Shown here piece after piece: positions 46,240-58,797 of a stretch of 64,000 nt of DNA. How positions within the stretch are numbered: position 1 is the first letter of the stretch; each line of letters opens with the position of its first letter. The stretch is from NCBI GenBank assembly GCA_032629725.1, contig JAFEVB010000005.1, positions 682,001 to 746,000 on the forward strand, written 5' to 3'. The translations under genes were made by a program, and so were the position numbers. The notes beneath the pieces are model-generated. The model worked only from the letters and a program-made list of their open reading frames with translations. It was not told where the DNA came from and searched no databases. This DNA is from Gremmenia infestans (lineage: Eukaryota > Ascomycota > Leotiomycetes > Helotiales > Hamatocanthoscyphaceae).

Positions 46240-48096
46240 TTACTCCGACGATGTCTGGCTCTGCAACGCGAGTTTGATCCTCCAATTGAGAAAGTCGTCT
46301 GGTATAATATCCCCATGGCCTGCCTCTTCAACCCTGAATACTTCAATGGCAGAAGAACGTTCCTTCCTCCGAATTCGCCAAACACCATCCTCTGTTATCG
46401 TAGCTTTCAAGACTATCCAACGTCAGCCGGTCTCCTCAACCACCACGTACGTGCACATGCTTACAATCCAACAATTCTGCCGCAAAATTTATACACATGT
46501 TCCCATCCCACGTTCCATTTCCCTTTCGCTGCACGGTGCTAGGTATTGATGCCGTGCTGATATTTTCGAGACGTTTGAGAATGCCGTCAGGGGTTCGAAA
46601 TCCAACGATGATCTTGGGAACTCCAAGTAGAAAAGATTGTATCCAAAACTTCATCAGTTTTCTCTCGAAATTTATCATATCTCGCTCGCCTCGAATCTCA
46701 GCGCTTGTCTTCAGCTCAACCCAATCATTCACTCCCCCTTCTACCTTTTTATCCCAGACTTTTCGTCAAGTTAGCTTTTGCTGGTTACATAAGAAAGAAT
46801 CTTGTCCTGGACAGGAAGAGCGGCACTGATTTCAATGTTCCAAGATGAGCAGGATATTGAGAAGATAAAATCTTAGTGCCGCTTTCATGTCCACCATGGG
46901 GAGTCCGTACCTGCATCTACCTCACCACCAAGAATCATCACGGTACTACCAATTCCAGTCTTGACCACAGAACAGTATTGCGCATGATTATTCACAATCT
47001 CATTCTCCCGATTCTCGATGAAATCTCTTGGTGTCTCATCCCAGGTATTAGGTAATAAGCAAAGAGTCTCGAATTTATAACCTTGACAATGTCAGCACCC
47101 ATCCGCTTCTGTTGTATAGTATGAAGTCACCCCAAAAGCTCATCATGTCTTGCGACGGCCTGCCAGGCTGCGGTCTCTGCTGGTTTTGCCGTCTTTGAGA
47201 GTCTAATTTGTAGCCATGATTTTCTTCGATAAATCTATATCCCTTAGTAATGTCGTTTGAAGATGTTGATTGACTTCCTACATAGTCCCCTGGACAAGTT
47301 TTGTCAGCTCCAGCCCGTAAAGTATTTCTGGTCAGGTATGCCCACCTGGAAAAGCGTGGCGTTCATTTCGAAGCTGTAGAGATCAGCGGCTGAAGATTGT
47401 TTATATATAGAACAGACATGTGTACCCATCTCTGTCCGTGAAAATGGCTGCCAGAAACTGGAGAATGTTAGAATTTCGCCATGGACTAAGATCAATGATC
47501 AAACCTACTTTGGTCATCATGCCTCGCCATGTAATTACATCTGCCTCTACCCGTTTCCCATCCTTCTGCTCAAGGGCCATAATCGTCTTGAGCAAACTGT
47601 CGAGATGATCATCCGCAGTGTCATCGAGCTTCTCAAAGGTATCGAAACCCTTGGATAGATCGGCGCCCAGGGTAGGTGGATAATAGTATCTGATGGATGA
47701 ATCATCAAGACGAAATTTATGTTCATCATCGTATGAGAAGCATGCAATTTCCTATGTAAATGGTGAGTAAATGTTCTAAATGTGTCCGCGCTACGGTATT
47801 GTATATTTCACGTGGCAAACGGGCTTGTAAAACATGATTAATTGAATAAAGAGACAGGAGTTATGAGAATGCTCATGCCGCAAGATTGAGAGGAGTGTTA
47901 TACTGAGGGTAAAATAAACCAAAATGAGTTCAACTTTGAATGCATGACAGAACTCTAAGGTGTACTACACCTTTGAAGCAACAGGGTCTTGAGGAAGCTT
48001 AAAGAACAGGGCATGTCTAACCTTTGGACGTTTGATTACAGCGCTCTGGCCGTGGAATCGCCCGACAGGCTGGATATCGAAACTGCTACTCATCAT
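46240..48096 (-). CDS. RAI1: Decapping nuclease RAI1 (DXO family)
   Basis: Nuclear partner of the 5'-3' exonuclease Rat1/Xrn2; removes incomplete 5' caps from RNA. Eight exons: 48096-48022, 47751-47509, 47457-47426, 47373-47346, 47242-47131, 47081-46911, 46758-46465 and 46412-46240, giving 375 aa, the usual length. Order of blocks: FDIQPVGRFHG, LRYYYPP-like SIRYYYPPTLGADL, ADVITWRGMMTK, FEMNATLFQ, FIEENHGYK, YKFETLCLLPNTWDETP, the metal-binding GGEVDA and VELKTSAEIRGERDM, GTWDGNMCINFAAE. Exons 3 and 4 are only 32 and 28 nt. Two ATGs in tandem open the frame. Active-site acidic residues (E-x-D and E-h-K) are intact. Confidence 0.9.
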
Positions 48097-48453
48097 TAAT
48101 TAGGCCACTTAGTCGGAAACATGCTGATATATTTCTCAAAAAATGATCCGAGCAGGACGATGGTGAAGGGAGGGGAGCGGAGGGGAAGCCAGCAAGAAGT
48201 TTCCCCACAATCAAGCAAGCGAGCCTTGTCTCAAGCCTCGTCGCATCCACAAACATAACCCTAACCCCAACAAACCAAGCCTATCTTACAACCACAATAC
48301 AATACAATACAATATCTATCTTACAACCACAATACAATACAATACAATATCTATTCCATTCCCTCCATGCCTGCAAGGCCCCTCCACTCCTTAGATACAT
48401 AACTACCTGCCTACACTCACCTCCCTACCTAACCTAACCTACACAACCACACC
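48097..48453. promoter_or_regulatory. Divergent promoter between RAI1 and the small acidic protein
   Basis: This spacer drives two divergent genes. It contains a perfect 35 bp tandem duplication (next entry) and a CCTAACCCC-type telomere-like stretch at ~48258-48268. Confidence 0.5.
48282..48351. repeat. Perfect 35 bp direct tandem duplication
   Basis: Copies 48282-48316 and 48317-48351 are identical base for base. Each ends with an ACAAT-type minisatellite (CAATA repeated). The duplication sits in the plus-strand promoter, about 100 bp before the ATG at 48454. Confidence 0.95.
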
Positions 48454-49055
48454 ATGCCTGAGCGCCGGACCGCAGCCTCGAGCAGCACAAACCACCGTGC
48501 CACCACAAACGTACGCCGTAACCTCTTCCACCAGCACCTCTCCCGCCGTCCCACCACCTCCTCGACATCGACCTCCGCCGAGACCCTCAGACTAGACATC
48601 GAGCCCGAGTCGGACACCTCAGATATAGTTATCAGGGATAAGAACGGGGAGTTTGAGGTCGGGGATCCGCCCATGGGCTCTTTTGATGAGCAGGAGGATG
48701 GGAATGGTGATGCGCTTGAGGATGAGAGTACGTATTACTTGTTGCTTAATATGGGGAAGGGAAGGAAGGGGGGAGTTGGGATTTGATTTGATATGATATG
48801 ATATGATGCTGATTTGTTATGTCTTGGGTAGGGGAACGACGGAGATTGGCGGATGCTGTGAAGCATCATACAAGGGATAGAAACCGTCCTCCTAGCGAGC
48901 CGGCCGGTAAGTAGGTCTTTGTATTGATTTTTCTAGTTTGCTAACGGCTGGTAGAACTCCTCGAAGCTGTAAAGACCAGCCTCCGCGCGAAAGTCGCGGC
49001 GTTAGCAGAAGATAATTGGATGTACGAGGCAGAGGAAGAGGCTGTGATGAGATAG
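48454..49055 (+). CDS. Small conserved fungal protein of unknown function
   Basis: Exons are 48454-48727, 48832-48906 and 48955-49055, giving 149 aa. The N-terminus is basic and Ser/Thr-rich (RRNLFHQHLSRRP), followed by LRLDIEPESDTSDIVIRD, an acidic stretch, and a C-terminal helix ERRRLADAVKHH and LRAKVAALAEDNWMYEAE. It looks like a short nuclear or complex-bound adaptor with a C-terminal amphipathic helix. I recall similar unannotated Pezizomycotina proteins but cannot name a family. Introns have clean GTACGT...GTAG and GTAAGT...GTAG borders and phases close. Confidence 0.68.
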
Positions 49056-49159
49056 CAGACACTGCGCGAGTGTTGGTTACGAATTTCTCAATGGCGTTAC
49101 GATACCCAGGCGTTTTGGAAAACAATCAATTTGCTTCATCAATGCGCACGGCGTTGTAT

Positions 49160-50284
49160 TCAGTCTAAACCTTCTGCTACCGGTGCTGACGATCCCACAC
49201 GTTTCGGCTGTGGTTTCGCTGGTGCACCTCCACCTCCAAACATGCTTCCCATCATATCGAACAGCGGATTACCCTGCCGTGGTCTCTGAATCCCAAAATA
49301 CATCTCCCCCACTGAAGTCAAAGCCTCATCCCAAATCCCCACTTCCTTGATATGCGCCGCGTACTTCGTCTTCAGCTGTCTGAACAGATCCGCACTCCCC
49401 TTCTGCACAGCCAGTAACAGCAAGCCCAAGAAATTCAGCAGCGGCAAACTGGGATATATCCGCAGCTCTGCACTACTGCTGCTCACATCCTGCACCCCCA
49501 GATTCTTATTCGCCTCCGTCAGCCTGCTCGTAAACAGCCGTAGTGACTTGTTCGCATCACGCACATTGCCCGTAAGCAGATATGGGAAAACTGCCCGCGC
49601 AGCATAGAGCGCAGCCGTATGTGAGTCATCCTGTGTGTACCACTCGTACTCCAACCTGGCAAACACATCCGGCGAATCCTTCGTTCCCAGCGCAAGGTGT
49701 CGTTCAGCCTCATACACATCGTGTTCGTCGGCATACAGCGATCCCGCTACATGGTGTAATTCGGGTTCGCCCGCTGGGTACTCGCCGCATTTCGCAGACC
49801 ATCTACCAATCGCCGGCCAAAATTAGCATTTACCCCCCTTCATCTAATTCTTGCACCAAAAAAGAGTCAGGTGGAAGCAAGCACATACCCAATCATCTCC
49901 GTAACAAACCTCTTCCTCGTAGGCTCCTCGCTATCAAACGTCCTCAGCAGCGTCAACAGCTTCCCCTTGTTCCCCGCATCAGGCTTCAGCTCTGCCTGCT
50001 TATACACATCGATCAGGAAGAGCGCTAGGTCGCCACCGCTGCCGCCCTGGCCGGCTTTCAGCAGCGACGAGCAGACGTTGAAGAGGATATCTGTGGCTGC
50101 GGGCCAGTCCTTGGCTTTGATGTAGCGGGCGGCGACGACGCGGGTCTGTTGTTGCGCTTCGTAGAATTGGCCTTCAGTGATCCTGGGGCAATGGGGGTTA
50201 GCGAATGGAGGAGGAAGTGGGTGAGAGGTGCTAGACTTACTTTCCTTGTAGGCGGACTATGATCTTTTCTATTTTGGCACTCAT
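49160..50284 (-). CDS. GET4: GET4, tail-anchored protein insertion factor
   Basis: Cytosolic alpha-solenoid that with Get5 hands tail-anchored proteins from Sgt2 to Get3 for ER insertion. Exons are 50284-50241, 50182-49889 and 49802-49160, giving 326 aa. The N-terminus (KIEKIIVRLQGK) continues as ITEGQFYEAQQQTRVVAARY, then FLIDVYKQAEL, PTRKRFVTEMIGW, YEAERHLALG and the C-terminal LFDMMGSMF. Splice borders are canonical and phases agree. It is convergent with the small acidic protein gene, whose stop is ~100 bp away. The C-terminal tail is short and Pro/Ala-rich. Confidence 0.9.
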
Positions 50285-51485
50285 TTTGTTGGTTGGATGG
50301 TGATTTGCGAGGTCCAGATTTGGACAAGGTGGTGTTGAACAAGGCTGGCTGGCAGAAGTAAAGTCGGGTTTAAGTGGGTCGAGCTCGGCCCGGTAAAGGC
50401 AGGTTTGTAAATACTAAAGGGTATCTTTGATTAATGCTGATTATATTGATGGGGTATTAAATGGCTGCGGATTATACCAATTACACGGACCGGAGAAACT
50501 AAATTCCGTTGGAAACATAGTGTTCAGCTGGAATACCGTGATATGAGTATATAATGAGAGACCTGGCCGCATTCGAGAGTCTGTATACTCTAGATTGTGG
50601 TTATTGCGTTTGATCCCTAAATCCAAAGGATCGTACAGTGCTATATACAAAAAGCATGGCTATATGGTGAGAGGTCACGTGTGATTTGAAAGTGACCGTT
50701 CCGTACGATAGTCAAATGACCTATAGAATGATGCCACACTCCCAAGGAAATCCTCGATAGAAAACATTTGTCCTAATGTTAAAAAAGTATAATGATACGA
50801 ATTATTTTGCAAATATGAGGTATATACTAGTAGGAAAACATTGCCTTGCATATAGTCAATCGCTATTTCCTTTCATCCGCGAAGTAGAGAGACGAGCATT
50901 CGGCTAACTTCCTACCAGTGCGCCCCCTTTAGATGGGTTCGAGGAACTTAATCACACGATGCGTTCGACGATGCTAGTCCCAGCACCTCTACAAAGCTGA
51001 TGAAAGCTAGAGGGGCCATGATTGTGAAGCGCTTGCTTCGAGTTCATGATCTTCACTTTCCGGCTCGAATTGGATGCGTGTTAGGACGTAATAAGGCAAT
51101 GAACCGACCCGACAATCTGGGTGAGCCGTTGCATATCGTTCAATGCGGAAGCTGGCCCCTCTATAACATGCTCTTGTGACCTTGTACACCCGCATGCAAG
51201 AAGACGCACAGCTCGACCTGATGTGATTGGCACACGGAGATATGTTGTTGGTTTTGGGTGTACCATAAATACATGAGACACATTAATGGCGACAAGGCGC
51301 CAATGCATCTCTCAGGGGCGCCTTGTCAAGTGTGTTCATCCCAAGATCACATACATATTAGGGATTTGCGCCTTCCAAACACATTCGTATCTAGACTTTT
51401 ATCATTTTAACACCTCTGGTACCATACATCAGGCAGGATTCCTGGTTATCAACCATATCTCCGTATCACGAACCAAGAACTCGTA
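50285..51485. other. Divergent intergenic region of 1.2 kb, no gene seen
   Basis: Separates the conserved GET4 gene from the accessory GTPase, so it also marks the edge of the core block. Only short structureless frames are present. Confidence 0.5.
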
Positions 51486-54400
51486 ATGGTAATTTCAAAT
51501 CCGAAGAATTTCGTTCATGAGTCGACAAAAGCTGAAAAATTACAGTCTCCAACAGCCTCCTTCACTTCTTCCGGATCCGGATCCATATCCAGTGGTATAC
51601 TCATTTCCCAGAACGATGACGACTCGATACTATCCTCCGAAACCGAATCCCAGGGCATGGCCGAGAAGGTGGCCAACATGCGCCTCAGTGAAGATATACC
51701 CCTAACTTCCATCGAAAGAGGCTCTCCTGACACCGCTGGAGGGGTCAATATATCAGGAGGGAGAAGACATTCCCGGACACCTTCTGTGTCGCTCTCACCA
51801 CCACTTGGAGTTTCTGACACTGGCTATCCTCCTTACCACGAAGGGTCCAGGGGAGGCTCTGCTAGCATTGACGGCCGTCTAGGCATGTTACAAGTAGGCG
51901 ATAACATCGAGGACATTGCCACAGGCTCCGACAATCCTAGTGTTTTGCTTCGCCCGGAACGACCCGATGCTTGCAATGATACCCCACAAAAACGAAGGCG
52001 ATCTAGTTCGCGCATCAATCTAGTTCTCCACGATGTGGCTGATGAAGAGCTTCCGCATGACCGCTTCCATGAGCCGAGTTTCCAATCGGCGTTTTCTGAT
52101 GCACATCGAGCCGTGTCTGAGTTGGCTGATGTGCTTTCCAGCAGCTCTTTGAGCAACGCCCCTGACTCGACTATGAGATCGCTGTGTGTTGAAGCGAAAA
52201 GGTTGGCTCAATTCCGATGCCAATCTACGCGAACTATTGGGTTCGTTGGCGACTCGGGTGTGGGTAAGTAGTCTTAGTGTCGATTATGATATGCGTTTTC
52301 GAGCTCACAGTCCGTAGGTAAAAGTAGTCTCCTGAACTCTCTTCTAGATTTCAAAGGTCTCGCCCGAACCGTGAGTCCCTCACTTTCAAGATTTAACTTC
52401 GCTTTACTAAGTTCCATCTTTACAGAGCAATAGCGGGGAGGCTTGTACTTGCGTTGCCACTGAATACCACTACCATAACAGCAATAACTTTGCGATTGAT
52501 GTGGACTGGTTTAGTGAGGATGACATAGCTGCCCAATTATCTGAGCTTCTCCAATCCTATCGGCATTTCCATCTTCATGAGCCAGATCTGGATCCACGAG
52601 AACGAGAAGACTTAGAAGATCGAGCGAACCTTGCCAGAGATACCTTCCGAGCAATGTTCCGAGGTCGACTTGGAGATGAGCAGTTCCTCACGCTCTCTTC
52701 AGAATCAGCGGTAATGGAAACTTTGAAATCGTGGGTAGCAGAGTCTAGGATCTCTTCGGCCAGCAATCGAGAAGAACAGCAGTCCATTAACGAATGCTCT
52801 ACGCATCTAATGCGACTTACTTCTGAGGAAAGTTCAAATCAACAGCCCGCGAAGTGGCCTTATATACGGAAAATCAAGTTGGTCATCCTAGTGTGGTTGC
52901 CCTTTGATTTTATTAACATTAGCAGGGTTTTCTTGAAAGCTCATATTCTCAGCAAGGGGCTTGTCCTTGTAGATCTGCCAGGTAGGTTAAGATTTTATAG
53001 GTACGGCTGGCTTCTGATATTATTGCCTAATAGGACTTCGTGATTTGAATTCGGCCCGACGAAACATCACTGAACGATACATTCTTCAATGTGATGAGAT
53101 CTTCGCGATATGCAACATTGGAAGAGCAATGACAGATGCAAGCGTCGTGAGTATTTTCGACTTGGCAAGACAAGCTAGATTGTCTAACGTTGGAATAATC
53201 TGCACGAAATCCGATGTGAGTTGTGACAGCTACTACACCGAAGGCAAATTTTGGGAACTGATTCCTTGCTATTCAGGATATCCAAGCGGAGGAAGCTATC
53301 AGAGATTGGCGAGGAGAGAGAGCAAGAAGAATTAAACACTTCATGGATACCATAGCGACAGATCAGCGAGACGTGGAAAGCATTCAGGAAGATCTAGCGG
53401 ACTATGCTGCCGATGACGATATATCTGAGGGAGAAGCCAAGGAAGTATTCGCACTCAACCGACGATCTGAACGAGCAAAGCAAGTACCTTGAAATCCACC
53501 TGAAATCGTCCACTGATTCGAAACTCTCTTTCTAGAAAGCGCTTGGAGCTTCATCAATTTGAGTATGTGTCTCATTCCGGATAGACGAAATAAGTCGCTG
53601 AGCTGACAATCCTGGCAGACTCAAAAGGTACCTTATAGATACTCGCAATGCTAACATTCGACAGACCCTGGACAGTCTCTACCGCAACAGGGTCCTTGGA
53701 AACCTCTTCCAGGTTTTCTGCGCTAGCAATACAGAGTATTGGAAGCATCGATACTCACCAAAAGACGCAGCATTTCCTCACCTTAGTCTAAGCGGCATCC
53801 TCGCTATTCGCAAGCACTGTATATCAATGGTAGCAGACCGCCAGCTTCGTGTTGCGACGAAATACATTCAGGATGATATCCCGGCGCTTCTGGAAGACGT
53901 CGAGTTGTGGGTTCAGTCCGGCGCAGGAAGTGTAGATGCAGAACAAAAGGCAGCGATTCGTGAAACACTTAATACGTTGGAGGCTAGACTAAATCGTGTA
54001 CGTAATCGCTCAAGGATGTCAAACAAGCATATTCTAATACTTACAGGAACTAATGGGAAATTCTTCTTATATTAGCACCATTACTAGATCTTTCAACCAG
54101 GCTTTCAGAGCGCGGATGCGCGAAGGTACGTGTCTGAATCGTTCTAAAAATTAGATAGTATGTTGACCATAAATTTTAGCACAGAGGGTAGCGGAATGGA
54201 CTCGAGCAGCAAGTGATGCAAGTGGGATATGGGCAGGTGTGAGTTTAACATATTTCCATCATTGGCGGATAATGCTTACATGTGTTCAGTGGCATCACTG
54301 TATATCTTTCCTAATTGAGATTTCCCATCGTTTGCTGTAAATCTGATTGTCTTGTAGCAACATACTCCGCTTTCTGTAGGGGTTTTGGAGACCATTATAC

Positions 54401-55241
54401 CGGTACCGTGGGTAGACACAACTGGAACGAAGAAGCAATAGAACAGATGGTTGGGGACTTAGGTATACCTTGGGAGACCCTGAAGTCCAAATTTTGTAGG
54501 GATCTCGAGGGAAGAGAAGATCGGATACAACAGCTCATGGATTGGGTCATCGAATATCTTGGTCAGTCGACCTAGTACACTCGCATCCGCATCCATTAAC
54601 TAACCCTCCTCTTAGACACTGAGCTTCCAGATTCCTCTCAATCGACAAGTACACTGAAACGAGCCATGTCATCTCGTCAACATCTCCTTCTCGCAGATGT
54701 GGAACAAACTTTTGAGAAATTCAATACAGATCTCAGGTAACTGTCAATATAGTCTACCCAAAGCGGCAAATGCTAACACAGTCTAGCATGCTAAGGACCC
54801 TCGCGTTATCTGGTCTCCGTACCTCCCTAATCGGCCACCTCATGGAGGCCAGCTACCAAGCATGCATCAATGAAGGAGGTACGCATGGCATCTATCTCTC
54901 AATCAAGGAGTTAACCAAATTAACAACAACATACAGGCAGTGGAAGCGACGCCCGACGCAAAGCCATTATAAATAGAAAACTAACCGACGAAGCGACCTT
55001 CATATCGCTACAAGTGAGGATGAGAATAAGCTTCATGGCTACTGTAGACAACTTTCAGGATGATATCCAGACTGCTGTTGCAGACCATCTCGCTGTCATC
55101 AAAAATACACTAGATATTGTCCGGAATGATAATATTGCTTTGGAGAGTGAGAGAGAGCCGGAATTTAGGGCAAGGGTGGAGAGGATAGTAGGAGTTGTGA
55201 GGGGAGAAATTAGGAGGATTCAAGAAGCGATTAGCCTCTGA
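51486..55241 (+). CDS. Large dynamin-like GTPase resembling nuclear GTPase SLIP-GC
   Basis: Fifteen exons: 51486-52263, 52318-52370, 52426-52877, 52926-52981, 53034-53215, 53277-53479, 53536-53562, 53619-53997, 54047-54125, 54180-54238, 54290-54299, 54358-54561, 54616-54736, 54787-54878 and 54937-55241, giving 999 aa. A ~250-residue disordered N-terminus precedes the G domain: P-loop GDSGVGKSS (~254-262), switch II DLPG (~443-446) and TKSD (~504-507). Helical regions follow, with WHHSTYSAFCRGFG and HNWNEEAIEQMVGDLG matching the C-terminal block of SLIP-GC-like proteins. The intron at 53480 needs a GC donor (GCAAGT), and the 54290-54299 exon is 10 nt. Vertebrate SLIP-GC is nuclear and limits DNA damage; fungal members are expanded and uncharacterised. 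Confidence 0.8.
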
Positions 55242-56604
55242 AGTGTTGGGAAGGAATGTGGAATGGGTAGGAGTCGTTGAACGTTTGGTGAATTTATCTT
55301 ATATGGTTGTGGAAAGGAAAGTTGATATTGTTCCAGTGGTATAGCTTTGGTATCTAGAGCTAGACTTCGGAGAGAATTGAATGAAGTACGATTTCTTTTT
55401 CCAAGAACCCAATTTTACCATGTTCTTTCATTTCTTATCATTTTAATCTTCAATCTTGGACTTCATACCTTTTCTAAAGGAAAATAATCAAGATCAAGGA
55501 AGTTCTTAACCTAACTGACGCGGCAGCATTTTTTCGAGAAGAGCATACAAGACCAAAGTAATGCTCACAGTCATTTCAATTTTTTGATAAGTTTCATACA
55601 TTTGTAATTTCGGAAGGACGAATCCAAATATAAAGAGGGGAGGGAGTCATGTATGGCTACTTCTCGCTTGCGGAAAGGGGAAATCGGGAGTCAACGAAAA
55701 CTAAAGCCTTTCTTTCAAGGCAAAGAGGAGGAGGGTGATGAGAGATTGCAAGAGCGTGGATGATATCAGCTATTGATATACAAAAAGGAAGCAATAATAA
55801 GAGTCGATCCAAGTAAACGAATGGACACGTCAACCATTATATAGTCCATTTATCCCCAAAAGATATTCCCAGACTTGGTAGCCACGAATATTATCCTCTC
55901 ACAATTCAGGTTGAAAAAAGGATGCACGTATTGAAACATTTGTGAACGAAGCCGCAGATATTGTGACTGACGGTCTATACTACCCTTCTCTCCCCCTCTA
56001 CTTCTTATGCACCTAAGAGCGACGACCACCATTGTTGCCACATGCATCATTTGTGTATTGCTTCGACAAGTGTTATTGTAGGAAATATTGAGTTCCTCTA
56101 AGTTTTCTTCGCTGAATACACTAGTAGATGGAAAGCTAGTTTCTTCGTAGAAAGTCATGAGATCTCCAAGATTTGCTTTTCTGGACTCCTCACCATTGAG
56201 ATTCAGTTGGCGCTAGCATTGGTAGAGTGCATATCTTTGGCATGGTAGATTTTATTACAATGTTAGAATTCCAATAGACTATATTATATATTTGGTACTC
56301 TTTTATTCTGCAAGTGTTTTATAGCTTTTTACTCTCATTTGTGTCCTTTTTAAACGTCTTTCTAGAGATATGTAGATGTATTTTTGCAATGGTTATTTTG
56401 GTAAGCTAAGAAGTGTCAGGGCTTACCTTAGCAGTGCTATATTTCCTATACTGGATGGGAAAGCTAAGATTCCATTTAGAAAGGACCAAGTACGCTAATT
56501 CCGAATTGCTTTAAACAACGGAAGGCAAATATATTAAGATATCTCCACTTTCTGAAATTATTTCAGTCTGGTCCTGCCCGATCGATTACCAGCACAAGTA
56601 GATC
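55242..56604. other. Intergenic, AT-rich, no gene seen
   Basis: Lies between the GTPase and the dehydrogenase, whose 3' ends converge. A 102-codon minus frame (56158-55850) has no recognisable content. Confidence 0.5.
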
Positions 56605-57645
56605 TCAGTATGTTGAAGGTACGATGCTCAAGCGGCCACCATCGGTAACTAGAACGTTTCCATTCAGATACCCGCCGGCCTTTGAAGTCATATATAAAAT
56701 AGCCCCAGCCATATCCTGTACCGTTCCTGGCCTCCTCAGGGGAATGATAGACGCCGGAATCCCATCTTTCAAAGAAAGGTTTGCGATTGGGCCATCTGCC
56801 ATCTCCGATGGGTACACTACCACCGTTAACTCCCCGCAAAACCTTCCAAGTCAGTATAAAAAAAGCACTTACATCCAGGCGCAATCACATTGCTCCTAAT
56901 CCCATAAGGCGCAAAAGAGGTTGCAAACAGCTTCATAATATGAGTGACCGCTGCCTTGCTTGTGCTGTAAGCATACCCGGCCATCGCAAGGTGGTTGTAC
57001 GCGCCAACGCTAGACGTTGCGATGACTTGACTTTTCTGCTCAACATTCCCTCTCTGATTCCCAGCTTCAAGGAGATTCAGAAATGCAATCACGGCGAAGA
57101 ATACGGCGGAAGTGTTCACAGCGTATGTATTTGTGAATTCTTCGAAGCCCGTCTTCCAGAAGTGTTCGCGAAGTTCCGAGACAGATGGATTCTGCTTTAG
57201 ACCTTCAACACCGGGCCCTGAGATGCCTGAATTTGCAATGAGAACGTTGATGTATCCGTCAGATGCGGTGATGGTATCGACGATGCGTGAGAGGTCTTCC
57301 TTCTTGGTCACATCGCCTTTCAGCGGAATGATTTTGCCGTTTTTCTGAACATGGAATAAGCACTTTAAGAGAAATACGCTTGGGGCCTACTCTGTCTTAC
57401 GGCTTGCAGGGCTGCTTTCTGGAGGACTTCCATCCTACGTCCAATGATGTATACTTTTGCTCCATTGTGTTCAAGAGCCTTTGCCATCATGAGACAAATG
57501 CCTTCCTGTGTCAGCTCAGGATCCTCGACTTGTGACTTGAAGATATCATCTCGGGCTCAACATGCTTACCAGTACCGCCCCCAGTAATCATAGCAACCAA
57601 TTTATCAACATTGAACAGATTTGCGGCATCGAGTGAGGCCAGTTT
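56605..57645 (-). CDS. Short-chain dehydrogenase/reductase; expected start codon reads CTG
   Basis: Exons are 57645-57570, 57501-57401, 57344-56873 and 56816-56605, about 285 aa. The Rossmann signature is restored by splicing as MITGGGTGICLMMAKALE; ANSG, the active-site YAYSTSKAAV (Tyr and Lys), and VLVTDGGRL are intact, so classical SDR fold and NAD(P) use are expected. Substrate is unknown. The conserved N-terminus LASLDAANLFNVD directly follows a strong acceptor (CTTCAG), and homologues I recall begin there with Met. Here the codon is CTG (57642-57640) with A at -3 and G at +4; no ATG occurs upstream in phase. The only in-frame ATG is inside the first beta strand. This may be near-cognate initiation, a hidden upstream exon or a start-lost pseudogene. 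Confidence 0.7.
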
Positions 57646-58797
57646 CTGAAGGTAGGAGGAATTGTTAGAGCGAAAGAAGTATAGTTTAAAGAAAACTACC
57701 CATTGTGATGGCAAAGAATTATTTAAAGTATAAGGATACAATGATTACAAATAACAATATTGATGTAATAAGCAGTTAAAAGTGATTATAACGCATTTGA
57801 AATCAACTGTAATGCATAACAATAGGCTTAAACAGCACGCTACATTCGTAAGTCCCCTGTATAAATTTCAATAGCGCCTCTGCCTGAACTAGGCAGGTAC
57901 TCATTAGTGGTGAGCAGAATCGGCTAACACAAAGCCTCTAATAATAACTCGCTAAATACTTTAATGTCAAGGCATTGTTCTTCTATCAGACGAGCAATGG
58001 TCCACTCAGCTTTCAATCTTGGCATCACACAAAGCGCATTTCCTGACCTGATACCCACCACCACTCTTGCGTTGTATAAACTACTCGATCCAGGCACAAG
58101 CATCTCTTTCAGAGTCACTTCTGGTTCCGCCTTTCCAGGGAAGATGTTCCGTCACCCAAGGCCGCGATGGGAGACTTCAGCAGAACCTGCTGTGCTGCTC
58201 ATGTAACTTGTGAACACTCCATAGAAATATTGCCGCGTGCGAAAACTTCTTGCAACGCGGAACTTAAATAACAGCGCTTGTGCTTCAAAAGATTAAGAAC
58301 TCAACATGATAACTTCACCATAGGATGGGCAATGACAGACTCACCTCCGGACTTAAAAATATAAGGCGCAAAATAGTAATAGTGGACATCTAGAATGGGA
58401 ACAGGAGTCAGAAGCGGAGTCCCAGACTGGCTAATAAGTCAATCAGCCAGTCAATTATCAGGCGAGGAATAGAAAGTAGCTGACCAACCAATATTAAGGG
58501 TGCCACTCACTAATTGAGGGATTATAGCTGATTCACACTGATTTAGAAGTTGGCCTATATATATGGCTCCCTTTTCTGTTAGTTTCAAGGCATCCCTGGT
58601 GCTATAGCATTGTCCTTGACAGTCTAGAAGTTTATAAAGTTGTCTGCTTGATAATGGAAGAGAAAACGTGCACTAACTTGTTTTATTTCGGAATCCTAAC
58701 TAACCAATTGATGCCAAAAGCTTTTTAACTGATGAGGTGACTTCATAGTGTCTGAGTTATTGGCCAATATATTGACAGGGCAACCAGACCAGACCCA
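57646..58797. other. Intergenic, AT-rich, no gene seen
   Basis: Short unrelated frames only. Would contain any missing 5' exon of the dehydrogenase; ATGGGTAG at 57703 is near a donor but in the wrong phase. Confidence 0.45.
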
